Source: LC029 sp036676475
Lineage (GTDB): Bacteria > Bacillota > Bacilli > Aneurinibacillales > RAOX-1
Reading direction: 5' to 3'
Assembly (NCBI GenBank): GCA_036676475.1
Contig: JAKFCU010000107.1
Location: forward strand, 1 to 64,000
Length of the DNA: 64,000 nucleotides
Made by a program: the position numbers and the translations under genes. This document shows positions 48,234 through 56,126 of the stretch, piece by piece. The notes under the pieces were generated by a model that saw only the letters and a program-made list of their open reading frames with translations, made no database searches and was not told where the DNA came from. Each line of letters starts with the position of its first letter. Positions within the stretch are counted from its first letter, which is position 1.

Positions 48234-48461
48234 TTACTTTTCCATCCATTCAACAATTACAGGGCAATTTTCTACACAAAATGCAATCTCGCCTTTTTCG
48301 CAATACCCCTCGTACCCGCTGTAAATATGATCCTCATACTCCAAACTGACATTTTTAATTTCAGCAATTTGAATCCCGTTGTATTTATCACCAACTTTAT
48401 ACCACTCAATCCCACCTTCTGGACCACTAATTACAACCCCAACAGCTTTTACTTTTCTCAT
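48234..48461 (-). CDS. small hypothetical protein, 75 residues
   Basis: ATG at 48461 follows AAGGAGGTGATACAT. Beta-rich sequence (VGVVISGPEGGIEWYKVGDK, YCEKGEIAFCVENC) suggests a small barrel. It heads the recombination operon after a structured leader. The function is unknown. Confidence 0.7.
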   Translation of the reverse strand: MRKVKAVGVVISGPEGGIEWYKVGDKYNGIQIAEIKNVSLEYEDHIYSGYEGYCEKGEIAFCVENCPVIVEWMEK

Positions 48462-48470
48462 ATGTATCAC

Positions 48471-48707
48471 CTCCTTTTTATGAGGCCGCCGGCAGCCCTG
48501 CCTCTCTGCCAGCTCTGCAGCTCCTAACGACTGCTCCGAATGACCTCTTTATGTATGGTGCTTGGTTGCACCTTCCAGGACTAGATTCATCGAATAAAAG
48601 AGATGTTGATTGGGCACCTATACCTTCTCCTCTAGTCCTCGAAGCAGGAACCAAATTGCTTGGTTAACCGCCTTGTGTTACAATTCATTTGTGCTTATTT
48701 CTGCCGT
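48471..48707 (-). ncRNA. gene-free, structured leader upstream of the 48234 gene
   Basis: No supported gene. On the minus strand three hairpins follow each other: AAGCA/TGCTT, AGGACTAGA/TCTAGTCCT with a loop of about 45 bases, and GGTGC/GCACC. A GC-rich GGCA…TGCC helix follows near the ribosome site. A cis-regulatory leader or small RNA is possible. Confidence 0.4.
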
Positions 48708-48884
48708 TTACCTGGCTGGTACCTGGGTAACGGCTTTTCTTAATTTATGGAGCTTATTTGATTCTTTCTTAGTTTTTTGAAGTAAGAACCGTTCAACAGC
48801 TGAATCTTTTTTCGAGATACGAATCAATTCCCAAAGGTTATTGCATGTGTAATTTTGTATCGCTAATTTATGCAGTAGTGACAT
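48708..48884 (-). CDS. basic small protein, 58 residues
   Basis: ATG at 48884 follows GAGGGTGGGA. The product is basic and helical (ELIRISKKDSAVERFLLQKT; KESNKLHKLRKAVTQVPAR). It overlaps the upstream coiled-coil gene by 17 bases. Confidence 0.6.
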   Translation of the reverse strand: MSLLHKLAIQNYTCNNLWELIRISKKDSAVERFLLQKTKKESNKLHKLRKAVTQVPAR

Positions 48885-49317
48885 GTGATCCCACCCTCTC
48901 ATTCTTCCAATCTATTAATTTATTTTGGTAGTCCAGAAATGACTCTATGTACGAGATCTCCCTTTTCCAGCACCAAAGCTCCATGAGGATCCGTTCCTCT
49001 TCCAGGGTGTTTACCAATGTCTCTAGCTGCTCCTTTTCCCAATCACGTGCCATTACTTCATTCCCCCATTGATTCCTTTGATTCCAACCACTAGACCACT
49101 GAGTTATTTGTTGCATTTGCACTTCTATAATTTGAAAATCTATTGCTTTTTGATGCTCCCTAACACCATCTAATTGCTTATGAAGTTCCTTGATTCTTAA
49201 AGGAGCCAACAAGGAGCTTCTCATCAAATTCTTGTAGTGGTTGATCTCCTTTACTAAGTCCTCTTCTCTTGCTTCCAACTTCCTTGCTTCAGTTGATAAT
49301 TCTTCGATAATCCTCAT
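48868..49317 (-). CDS. coiled-coil early protein, 149 residues
   Basis: Long helices with heptads (LSTEARKLEAREEDLVKEIN; WEKEQLETLVNTLEEERILM). ATG at 49317 or TTG at 49323 behind GAGGAGAAA. The function is unknown; it lies in the early operon before the recombination genes. Confidence 0.65.
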   Translation of the reverse strand: MRIIEELSTEARKLEAREEDLVKEINHYKNLMRSSLLAPLRIKELHKQLDGVREHQKAIDFQIIEVQMQQITQWSSGWNQRNQWGNEVMARDWEKEQLETLVNTLEEERILMELWCWKREISYIESFLDYQNKLIDWKNERVGSHVTTA

Positions 49318-49428
49318 TTTCAATTTCTCCTCTCATAATCTATTAATCTAGTGTTCGCCTTTCGACTACTTTCCACAGAACACACCGTTCTCGACAACGA
49401 ATTTCGACAAAATTTAGCGAAAAAATTG

Positions 49429-49449
49429 CTACTCACAAAAAGTGAGTAG
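49429..49449 (-). terminator. hairpin terminator in the early region
   Basis: CTACTCAC (49429-49436) pairs with GTGAGTAG (49442-49449); on the minus strand GCAATTTTTTCGC follows. It lies after the 49463 gene and may limit early transcription before an antiterminator or second promoter acts. Confidence 0.7.
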
Positions 49450-49462
49450 TTAGGGTGATTTA

Positions 49463-49843
49463 TTACTTTCTTATCTCCAATGCCTGCTGAAACACTTGAT
49501 AGTAATCCTCGTCCCAGGTGATAAGTGCATCACAAAGATTGAAATCCTGATTACTGGAGCTGTATAAATTCATCCCAAGCAAAACCAGTTGTCGTTCCCC
49601 ACTGGAGAGCACATGGAAAGCTTTGCTATAAACTGGTTTCAACGGACCTTCATTGACTTCGATATAATCATCCACAGCCCATGAAAATGGGTATTCGTGC
49701 TTTTCTGGACGAAACTCGCTAAACAGCCTCGATACCCCCATAATGTAACAAGCCGTTTCGTATTCCTTATCCGGCATCTGGTGCTTAAAAAACTCGCGCA
49801 TCTGCCAATGATTACCTTCATGATCCTCGTCAAGATAAAACAT
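49463..49843 (-). CDS. hypothetical early protein, 126 residues
   Basis: ATG at 49843 lies 11 bases after GCGAGG. Mixed alpha/beta sequence (GNHWQMREFFKHQMPDKEYE; ERQLVLLGMNLYSSSNQDFN). Similar short proteins occur in phage early regions. Not recognised. Confidence 0.6.
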   Translation of the reverse strand: MFYLDEDHEGNHWQMREFFKHQMPDKEYETACYIMGVSRLFSEFRPEKHEYPFSWAVDDYIEVNEGPLKPVYSKAFHVLSSGERQLVLLGMNLYSSSNQDFNLCDALITWDEDYYQVFQQALEIRK

Positions 49844-49847
49844 CCTA

Positions 49848-50036
49848 TTACCTCGCCCCTTCCCTTTGTTCAGCTTTCCATTGCTCGAACGCTTCAATAG
49901 TCCAATTAGATTCAGCAACTTTTTCTTTTGTAGTTCGATCGCTCTGGAGGATAGACTTGATTATTCCAAATACATACGGATAAGGATTAACATCGAATAT
50001 AGAGAATTGTCTTCCGATAAGGCTTGTTTGACCCAA
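49848..50036 (-). CDS. small early protein, possibly frameshifted
   Basis: The frame ends EAFEQWKAEQREGAR at 49848, which looks like a genuine C-terminus. The upstream end is unclear. An ATG at 50057 in another frame (MIRKEDHITWVKQALSEDNS) reads 33 codons through the same DNA and looks like a natural N-terminus. One intact gene with a frameshift between the two halves is a reasonable reading. Confidence 0.4.
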   Translation of the reverse strand: MGQTSLIGRQFSIFDVNPYPYVFGIIKSILQSDRTTKEKVAESNWTIEAFEQWKAEQREGAR

Positions 50037-50066
50037 GTGATATGGTCTTCTTTACGTATCATAGAA

Positions 50067-50276
50067 TCACTTCACACTCCTCATTCGATATTCATAAAGC
50101 GCGTTATCCACTGCTTTTAAGGTTGCTTGTGTTCGCTCAATTTCCCGCTTGGTATTGCTGTAAAAAGGGGATTCCGGGTGATCCTTAACCGACTGAAAAT
50201 CATTTTGGTGACTTCTTAGATGAGCATCAACAATGTCTCTTATATGCTGCATATAAGAAAGGTTAAGTTGACTCAT
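50067..50276 (-). CDS. small early protein, 69 residues
   Basis: Helical, charged sequence (YMQHIRDIVDAHLRSHQNDF; KREIERTQATLKAVDNALYE). Overlaps the upstream gene by 14 bases. The function is unknown. Confidence 0.6.
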   Translation of the reverse strand: MSQLNLSYMQHIRDIVDAHLRSHQNDFQSVKDHPESPFYSNTKREIERTQATLKAVDNALYEYRMRSVK

Positions 50277-50493
50277 ACAGATTCTCCTTTCTTTTTAGTA
50301 TCGTGAATAACCTACCATCTCTCATCTCTACCTTCCGATCGTATTCTTCAACGTGAGTAGAATTCTCTCTTTTAGGTCTCCAAGCACCAGCGGCATTGAG
50401 TAGATCTGATAGACCGTGGGGCACTTGGACTTCGAACTCTCCTAATTGCATTCGGGTAATGGTGAAATAAGGCATTAGTTGCTTTTCACCCAT
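50263..50493 (-). CDS. small early protein, 76 residues
   Basis: Second gene after the Cro-like regulator. Beta-rich sequence (MPYFTITRMQLGEFEVQVPH; DRKVEMRDGRLFTILKRKEN), GAGGCGAC near the start. The function is unknown. Confidence 0.6.
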   Translation of the reverse strand: MGEKQLMPYFTITRMQLGEFEVQVPHGLSDLLNAAGAWRPKRENSTHVEEYDRKVEMRDGRLFTILKRKENLYEST

Positions 50494-50544
50494 AGAAGTC
50501 GCCTCCTCTCATTACATGGATTGGAAATGTAGATACTACTAAGG

Positions 50545-50769
50545 TTAGGCAGTATTTATTTGAGTTTCTTGGACTTTATCTCCGCGAAAAAGTTGTTCAA
50601 CGTCGTATCCAAGTATCTCAGATAATTTAAATGCATCAGCAAGTTTTGGAGTTGAGTATCCATTTTCCCAGTTTGAAACTGATGATTTTTGGCATCCGAG
50701 CATTTCAGCTAACTGCTCTTGGGTTAAACCTTTTTCTTTTCTTGCAGAAATTAAGATCTCATTTTTCAT
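50545..50769 (-). CDS. Cro-like HTH regulator
   Basis: A 74-residue HTH_3 protein (KGLTQEQLAEMLGCQKSSVS, NWENGYSTPKLADAFKLSEI). It is the first gene of the lytic operon, facing the CI-like repressor across a promoter region with palindromic operators. It should favour lytic development. Confidence 0.88.
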   Translation of the reverse strand: MKNEILISARKEKGLTQEQLAEMLGCQKSSVSNWENGYSTPKLADAFKLSEILGYDVEQLFRGDKVQETQINTA

Positions 50770-50785
50770 TTAATCACCCCCTAAG

Positions 50786-50909
50786 TCCAACATTCTTGGA
50801 TAAGTCACCCTGATTATATGTCCAATATTCTTGGATGTCAATAAAAATGTTTGATTTTTTTGGACTTATATTCCAAACCTATTGTACACGTTGTACAATA
50901 TTCTTGTAC
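50786..50909. promoter_or_regulatory. genetic switch: early promoter and operators
   Basis: On the minus strand TTGACA (50841-50836) and TATAAT (50818-50813) are exactly 17 bases apart, a consensus sigma-A promoter for the Cro-like operon. The palindrome TCCAA-N5-TTGGA fills its spacer (50821-50835) and recurs at 50786-50800. A reversed version, TTGGA-N7-TCCAA, is at 50860-50876. A different palindrome TTGTAC-N5-GTACAA (50882-50898) lies at the repressor side and overlaps a TACAAT -10 candidate. Confidence 0.85.
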
Positions 50910-50933
50910 TTTCATTTAGGAAGAGGGGAAACC

Positions 50934-51356
50934 ATGCTACCTCAAAGGCTTAGGGAAATGAGAAAAGCTAAAAAGCTAACCCAGGAAGAGTTAGCTAAAC
51001 TGGTCAATACAAAGAAAACAACGATCTCAAATTACGAAACAGGATACAGCACCCCATCTAATGAAATGTTATTAGATTTAGCAAATATCCTAGATACGAG
51101 CACAGATTATCTTTTAGGTCGTCCTGAAAACCCTCAAACTGGGTTTGATCCATTAACTATCAAGGAAGAACGAGACATCGCAAAAGACATAGAAAAAATG
51201 ATAAACGATCTTGAATCCAACGAATCTTTGGCCTTCCAGGGTGAAGCTATGGATGAAGAGAGTAAAGACCTCCTCCGTATATCGTTAGAAAACTCAATGA
51301 GGCTTGCCAAACAAATGGCTAAGAAAAAATTTACCCCTAATAAATATAAAAAATAG
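50934..51356 (+). CDS. CI/ImmR-like phage repressor
   Basis: The 140-residue repressor has an HTH_3 domain at 1-65 (MLPQRLREMRKAKKLTQEEL, KTTISNYETGYSTPSNEMLL) and an acidic helical C-terminus. It is followed by an ImmA-like protease, as in ICEBs1 and many Bacillus phages, rather than carrying a LexA-type self-cleavage domain. ATG at 50934 follows GGAAGAGGGG; the frame is open upstream but lacks a site. Confidence 0.9.
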   Translation: MLPQRLREMRKAKKLTQEELAKLVNTKKTTISNYETGYSTPSNEMLLDLANILDTSTDYLLGRPENPQTGFDPLTIKEERDIAKDIEKMINDLESNESLAFQGEAMDEESKDLLRISLENSMRLAKQMAKKKFTPNKYKK

Positions 51357-51373
51357 TCGGAGGGGCTCATTGA

Positions 51374-51802
51374 ATGACCATAAAACATGGCGTGACGCAA
51401 TTGATAAAAATTTATGGAACCAACGACCCCTACGAAATTGCATCTCAGAAGAATATCTTGGTACTTTTCGAACAATTGGCTGACACTCTCGGTTACTTTA
51501 ATACTTACAAGCGGATTCGATTTATTCACATAAACAGCGATTTGGACGATACGAGCCAACGTTTTACTTGTGCTCACGAACTTGGACATGCTTTACTGCA
51601 TCCTAAAGTTAACACTCCATTTTTAAGGAAAAACACGCTCTTTTCCATTGACAGGATCGAGCGCGAAGCAAATGAGTTTGCTGTTGAACTGCTCATGCCG
51701 GATGAATTTATCTATGAATCTCACGATATGACCATGACCCTTCAGGAGGCAGCTGCTATATATGGGGTTCCTCAACAACTGGCGTATTTAAAAAGAATCT
51801 AA
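51374..51802 (+). CDS. ImmA/IrrE-family metallopeptidase
   Basis: The 142-residue protein has the zinc motif HELGH (68-72) and the downstream EREANEFAVELLMP Glu segment, and ends in a HTH-like LQEAAAIYGVPQQLAYLKRI. ImmA proteases inactivate the ImmR repressor by cleavage after DNA damage or signalling. It lies 17 bases after the repressor gene. Confidence 0.92.
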   Translation: MTIKHGVTQLIKIYGTNDPYEIASQKNILVLFEQLADTLGYFNTYKRIRFIHINSDLDDTSQRFTCAHELGHALLHPKVNTPFLRKNTLFSIDRIEREANEFAVELLMPDEFIYESHDMTMTLQEAAAIYGVPQQLAYLKRI

Positions 51803-51871
51803 CTTGTCACTTTTCAAGGGGATTCCTTACCCTTCTAACCGAACAAACATTCTCAAATTAGAGGTGACACC

Positions 51872-53230
51872 ATGAAGGCCGCTATCTATATTAGGGTCTC
51901 CACCCAAGAACAAGTGGAGAATTACAGCATAGAAGCTCAACGTGAGAGACTAGAAGCCTACTGTAAAGCAAAAGGATGGACCGTATACGAAATTTACATC
52001 GATGGTGGATACAGCGGAGCCTCCATAGAGCGTCCCGCTCTGCAAAGTATGCTGCAAGATCTAAAAAAGATTGATGTGGTTGTTGTATATAAACTGGATC
52101 GCCTTTCTCGGTCCCAGCGTGATACTTTGGAGTTAATTGAAGAACACTTTCTTAAGAATCAGGTGGATTTCGTTTCCGTCACAGAGACACTAGATACTTC
52201 CACGCCATTTGGAAAAGCGATGATTGGGATCCTTTCAGTTTTCGCTCAACTAGAACGTGAAACGATTGCCGAACGCATGCGAATGGGGCATATCAAACGA
52301 GCTGAAGAAGGATATCGAGGGATGGGAGGTGACTATGATCCGGCCGGCTACAAACGCGAGAATGGGGAATTGGTGCTGATCGAAGAAGAATCCAAGCATA
52401 TTCAGCTTGCTTATGATTTGTACGAGCAGTACTGTTCCATTACAAAAGTTCAGGCCCGTCTAAAGGAATTAAAGTATAACGTATGGCGCTTTAGGAGGTA
52501 CAGCGATATCCTAAGATCAAAGCTCTATTGCGGATACGTATCTTTTGCCGGCACTCATTATAAAGGCCGCCATGAACCGATCATCACAGAAGAACAGTTC
52601 GAGCGAGTACAGGATCTGCTATCCAGGCATAAAGGCCATAATTCTCACAAAGCCAAAGAAAGCTTGCTTTCAGGTTTGATTACATGCTCTAAATGTGGTG
52701 AATCTTACGTTGTGTATCAAACTGCTGGAGACAACAAAAGAAATTACGGTAAAATATATCGCTATTATATATGTCGTGCCCGACGGTTTCCTTCTGAGTA
52801 TGAGGAAAAATGTACCAATAAGAACTGGAATGTAAAAAAGATAGAGGAAGTTCTCATCAATGAATTAAATTCATTTATTGTGGACAAACATGTGGATAAC
52901 CAAGATTTTGACCATGTGAATTATGATGCACTCTTGAAAAAAGTAGATGAAAAAATGGAGCGCCTGCTTTCCCTTTATGTAGATGGAAATCTTGGTAAAG
53001 GGTTACTGGATAAACAAATGGATAAATTGGATAAAGAAAAACAGGCGCTGTATGAGAAAAAACTCCAGCAAGAGAACCGGAGGCATTCCACAGTAACCGG
53101 TGATCAGCTGAAGCAGTATTCCGTCGATCTCATAGCAGCTGACTTCCCTACTAGGCAATCCATCGTCCAAAAACTCATTCGTCAAATATACATTGATGGT
53201 GATGATATTGAGGTAGAATGGGCTTTTTAA
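51872..53230 (+). CDS. int: large serine integrase
   Basis: The 452-residue recombinase has the catalytic domain with Ser10 (AIYIRVSTQEQ), YKLDRLSRSQRDTLELIEEH and FAQLERETIAERM. A recombinase domain, a zinc ribbon (CSKCGESY…CRARRF…CTN, about 272-315) and a coiled-coil region (about 350-410) follow. These serine integrases act on short attP/attB pairs with a two-base crossover. The gene ends 12 bases from the attR arm, the usual position. Confidence 0.95.
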   Translation: MKAAIYIRVSTQEQVENYSIEAQRERLEAYCKAKGWTVYEIYIDGGYSGASIERPALQSMLQDLKKIDVVVVYKLDRLSRSQRDTLELIEEHFLKNQVDFVSVTETLDTSTPFGKAMIGILSVFAQLERETIAERMRMGHIKRAEEGYRGMGGDYDPAGYKRENGELVLIEEESKHIQLAYDLYEQYCSITKVQARLKELKYNVWRFRRYSDILRSKLYCGYVSFAGTHYKGRHEPIITEEQFERVQDLLSRHKGHNSHKAKESLLSGLITCSKCGESYVVYQTAGDNKRNYGKIYRYYICRARRFPSEYEEKCTNKNWNVKKIEEVLINELNSFIVDKHVDNQDFDHVNYDALLKKVDEKMERLLSLYVDGNLGKGLLDKQMDKLDKEKQALYEKKLQQENRRHSTVTGDQLKQYSVDLIAADFPTRQSIVQKLIRQIYIDGDDIEVEWAF

Positions 53231-53241
53231 GCGTGTATTTT

Positions 53242-53268
53242 GCTTATGTATTCATGGTGGGCTATACA
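53242..53268. other. attR junction of the comFA prophage
   Basis: The phage arm 53242-53265 meets host comFA at the core CA 53267-53268. On the comFA coding strand this reads GCTGTA-TG-T then phage ATAGCCC. Joining this arm with that of attL gives a 52-bp attP of two 24-base arms around TTGT, with TG at the exact centre. Confidence 0.88.
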
Positions 53269-53892
53269 TACAGCCCAAATAAGCAGGTCCTGATTACGCC
53301 TCATGACCATATCAGATGCCTGGTTGGATGCCTCCTGCTGGGCAGGGGTCAAGGTTCCGCTCCAGTTCAAAACGCTTTTTCCAACAGAAGCAGGTCTTAA
53401 ATCCGAGAGGTAGAACAAGGGCATACATACCTTGCTTCGCCCCATTTGAAGGCATAAGCGACAATAAGCACATCGATCCCGACAAGCGGCACAAGGCGCA
53501 TCCACGATATCAGATTGCCCGCAACGGTTGCAGATTCGTTCTTTTAGACTCACGCCGGGTATCACTAACGCTTGTCCTTCTAAATAGAGATACTGAACCG
53601 TATCCTTCCAGTTTTCTGGAGCTAGATATTGAAGTTCCTCTCCTAATAAGGCACGCCCCCGAGGGATGGTGGCAGCACCTGACCTCGCTTTTTCTATTCG
53701 GGACTCATCAGACAAACAGTCATGCACTTCCTTTCGATCATCGGCATAATCATAAAGGCGGCCAATAGAATAAGGGTTAGTCCATTGCGTAAGAAAGACT
53801 TCCCCTTTCTCAAACCAATAGGCTTGATCAAACGTAAGATCCAATGTCAAAAATTCTCGTCCACCCTTTTCATAACGGACAAATGATATCAA
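53266..53892 (-). pseudogene. comFA: comFA, 5' part (zinc finger and Q-motif region), separated by prophage
   Basis: The TTG at 53892 follows GGAGGGGG. 209 codons encode the ComFA N-terminus with its four-Cys zinc finger region (ICNRCGQSD, CAACRDRCAYCRLC, about 120-150), LNWSGTLTPAQQEASNQASD and LLIWAVC, the start of the Walker A loop. After the Cys codon the frame continues 12 codons into phage DNA and stops at 53227. The truncated protein lacks the whole ATPase core. ComFA powers single-strand DNA import, so the lysogen should be transformation-defective. Confidence 0.95.
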
Positions 53893-54053
53893 AGATACCC
53901 CCTCCTTCTTATACGCCCCAAAAGGATAGCATGAGTTTCTGAAATCTAAAAAAGTGCTTTCAGCCTGAAAGGTCCCAATATAGGAGTTGAATGGTTAAAC
54001 CCACTAATTTTTGATAGGATAGGGATTGGAAAAAGAAAGGAAGGAGAAATAAT

Positions 54054-54719
54054 ATGGGATTTGATGAGGAATATCAATCTTTTTTAGATTTTCATTTACA
54101 GTCAAGAAAGGGTGAGCGACTCCGGCGATTAAAGGATGGACATCGCCAAGCAGAAAAATTGTTTTTAAAGAATGTTTGGTGGCCTTTGTTTCATGATTTT
54201 GAACACCTTCATCCGGAATATGAGATTCAAGACTTTAAAGATGGACAACGTTATTTAGACTTTGCCTACCTTCGTCCTACGATAAAAATTTGCTTTGAAA
54301 TTGATGGATATGGGCCTCATCTCAAACAAATAAGTCGCTGGCAGTTTGCAGATAGTTTGGAGCGGCAAAACCAACTTATTATTGATGGCTGGACCGTGAT
54401 TCGTTTCTCCTATGATCAAGTGGTTGAACATCCCAGACGGTGCCAACAGATCACCCATCAGATTATGGCCATCATGTTAGGACAAGGTTTTGGGCGTTTA
54501 CAGCTATCTTTTATTGAAAAAGAAGTGGTTCGATTCGCTTTATGTCATGGCAATACCTTTTCACCAGGCGATATTCGTGAATTGTTAAATCTGAGTCCTA
54601 AAACGGTTAAGAAAATTCTATCCGAAATGGTTGAAAAAAGAATTATTCAGTCCGGGTTAGGGAAGAAGCGGATCCATGCCTACCGCCTCATGAATGAAAT
54701 TAGAAACCCTTTTTTGTAA
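54054..54719 (+). CDS. DUF559/Vsr-like endonuclease-fold protein with C-terminal HTH
   Basis: A 221-residue protein. The middle carries the Vsr/DUF559-type fold (RYLDFAYLRPTIKICFEIDG, QFADSLERQNQLIIDGWTVI, RFSYDQV) with acidic residues for a PD-(D/E)XK-like site. The C-terminus (FSPGDIRELLNLSPKTVKKI) is a winged helix. Similar stand-alone proteins lie near competence genes in some Bacillales; the role is unknown. It diverges from comFA. Confidence 0.72.
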   Translation: MGFDEEYQSFLDFHLQSRKGERLRRLKDGHRQAEKLFLKNVWWPLFHDFEHLHPEYEIQDFKDGQRYLDFAYLRPTIKICFEIDGYGPHLKQISRWQFADSLERQNQLIIDGWTVIRFSYDQVVEHPRRCQQITHQIMAIMLGQGFGRLQLSFIEKEVVRFALCHGNTFSPGDIRELLNLSPKTVKKILSEMVEKRIIQSGLGKKRIHAYRLMNEIRNPFL

Positions 54720-54756
54720 GAGTAAAAACTCCCATTACACCTTAAATTCAAAGAAA

Positions 54757-54900
54757 AATGGCAAAAATAAAGGGAAAAATTCCACTTAGAGCTCAAATAT
54801 TGACCAAAGATGAAGCGAAAACAGGAAGTAAAGGGAATTATTCCGCTTATTTGAACCAAAAATCTGAGAAGTCCTCCTCTAATGGGAAATTTTGCGCTTA
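54757..54900. repeat. three degenerate repeats of about 20 bp
   Basis: Variants of AAAGGGAATTATTCCGCTTA appear near 54770, 54832 and 54879, roughly 50-60 bp apart. The outer ones are imperfect. No gene lies here. Confidence 0.45.
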
Positions 54901-54932
54901 TTCGTACATCCCAGTTCCCCTCTAATTTACAC

Positions 54933-55346
54933 CTACGTTGTCTGAATCGACTCTCTTCTTAACCCTTGGCGCAGATCGACCGTCATATGGGAGGATGGTT
55001 CCTCTTGATCCACGGAAACCAAGCTGATTTGGCCTCTTGACACCACTTCCACCTGATCAAACAGGAAGGGGGTTTCTTTTTGAAGGGCGCCAAGAATTTG
55101 TTCAGAGCTATCGGTTGAACCGTAATCATAGACGATCATGTGCAATGGTCTTCCCTGCGTGTGTGAAAGGTGAACAAGAGAACGGATGGCGCCTTCCAGA
55201 CATGTTTCTGAGTTGTAGACGTGAAGGTGAACACGCAGCTCATCGTCACCCTGCTTATAATAAGGATTCCACCTCATCATGAGATGGGTGAGGATGGTGG
55301 TTAAACCGTAAATAGCCAGTAACCAAATGACCAACATCGCAATCAC
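54933..55346 (-). CDS. short membrane-anchored glycosyltransferase-2-like protein
   Basis: A 137-residue protein. One N-terminal membrane segment (MLVIWLLAIYGLTTILTHLM) is followed by a GT-A-like start (VHLHVYNSETCLEGAIRSLV, HMIVYDYGSTDSSEQILGAL) but the rest of a GT2 enzyme is missing. It may bind rather than transfer. GTG at 55346 follows AAGGAGGGG. It lies downstream of degU. Confidence 0.65.
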   Translation of the reverse strand: MIAMLVIWLLAIYGLTTILTHLMMRWNPYYKQGDDELRVHLHVYNSETCLEGAIRSLVHLSHTQGRPLHMIVYDYGSTDSSEQILGALQKETPFLFDQVEVVSRGQISLVSVDQEEPSSHMTVDLRQGLRRESIQTT

Positions 55347-55402
55347 GGATACCCCTCCTTTTTGCTAATAGGATATTCCATGAAGCGAAAGGAAGTGATT
55401 GT

Positions 55403-56095
55403 TTAGCTGATTTTCACCCAGCCGTTCTTGATCGATACCACGACAGCTTGGGTTCGATCCTGGACAACCAATTTTTGAAGAATGCTGGATACATGGTTCT
55501 TGACCGTTTTTTCACTAATATAAAGGTAGTCCCCAATGCTCTTATTGCTTCTTCCCTCAGCCATCAGCTGCAGAACTTCCTTTTCCCTAGGGGTTAATGA
55601 AGAAAAGCGCTCGGATCCGGTTCCTTCCATAATTTCTACCGCCACTTCATGATCCTGCATCGTGCTTAGACGACGGTATTCTGTAATCAGCTTTCCGGTC
55701 ACTTTGGGATGAATATAGGCCGCACCTCCGGCCACTACTTGAATCGCTTCGATTAGCGCATCCGAATCCATTTCCTTCAACAAGTAACCAGATGCCCCGG
55801 AGGAAATGACTTGGTGCACATAGTTCTCATCATCATGAATAGAGAGAACCACCACTTTGGATTCCGGAGATATCCCTTTTATCTTCTCGGTTGCTTCTAC
55901 GCCATTCATTTTTGGCATATTAATATCCATTAGGAAAACATCCGGGTGTAGAGATTCAGCTAGCTCGCATGCTTCTTCTCCATTCGAAGCAATCCCCACG
56001 ACATCAAAGTTAGATTCCATTTCCAATATTCTTTTGATTCCTTCACGGAACAAAGGATGATCATCAACAATGACAATTCTGATGATTTCATTCAT
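55403..56095 (-). CDS. degU: two-component response regulator DegU
   Basis: The 230-residue regulator has a receiver domain (IVIVDDHPLFREGIKRILEM; phospho-Asp in DVFLMDINMPKMNGVEA, about residue 56; VVLSIHDDENYV) and a LuxR-type HTH (LTPREKEVLQLMAEGRSNKS, YISEKTVKNHVSSILQKL). DegU controls secreted enzymes, motility, biofilm and competence in Bacillales. ATG at 56095 follows AAGGAGAG. It lies just downstream of degS. Confidence 0.96.
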   Translation of the reverse strand: MNEIIRIVIVDDHPLFREGIKRILEMESNFDVVGIASNGEEACELAESLHPDVFLMDINMPKMNGVEATEKIKGISPESKVVVLSIHDDENYVHQVISSGASGYLLKEMDSDALIEAIQVVAGGAAYIHPKVTGKLITEYRRLSTMQDHEVAVEIMEGTGSERFSSLTPREKEVLQLMAEGRSNKSIGDYLYISEKTVKNHVSSILQKLVVQDRTQAVVVSIKNGWVKIS

Positions 56096-56126
56096 AACAA
56101 TCTCTCCTTCCATAAATCATATATTT

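Larger units (their letters stand above)
4529..53268. mobile_element. complete siphovirus-type prophage integrated in comFA
   Basis: The element is bounded by attL and attR and encodes a serine integrase, repressor/ImmA pair, replication and recombination genes, ArpU-like regulator, terminase, HK97-fold capsid, long-tail genes, and holin/amidase. All structural and lysis modules look intact. The visible damage is a frameshifted methyltransferase and an IS insertion in the accessory region. The combination predicts a cos- or pac-packaging, HK97-type Siphoviridae-like temperate phage. Confidence 0.95.
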
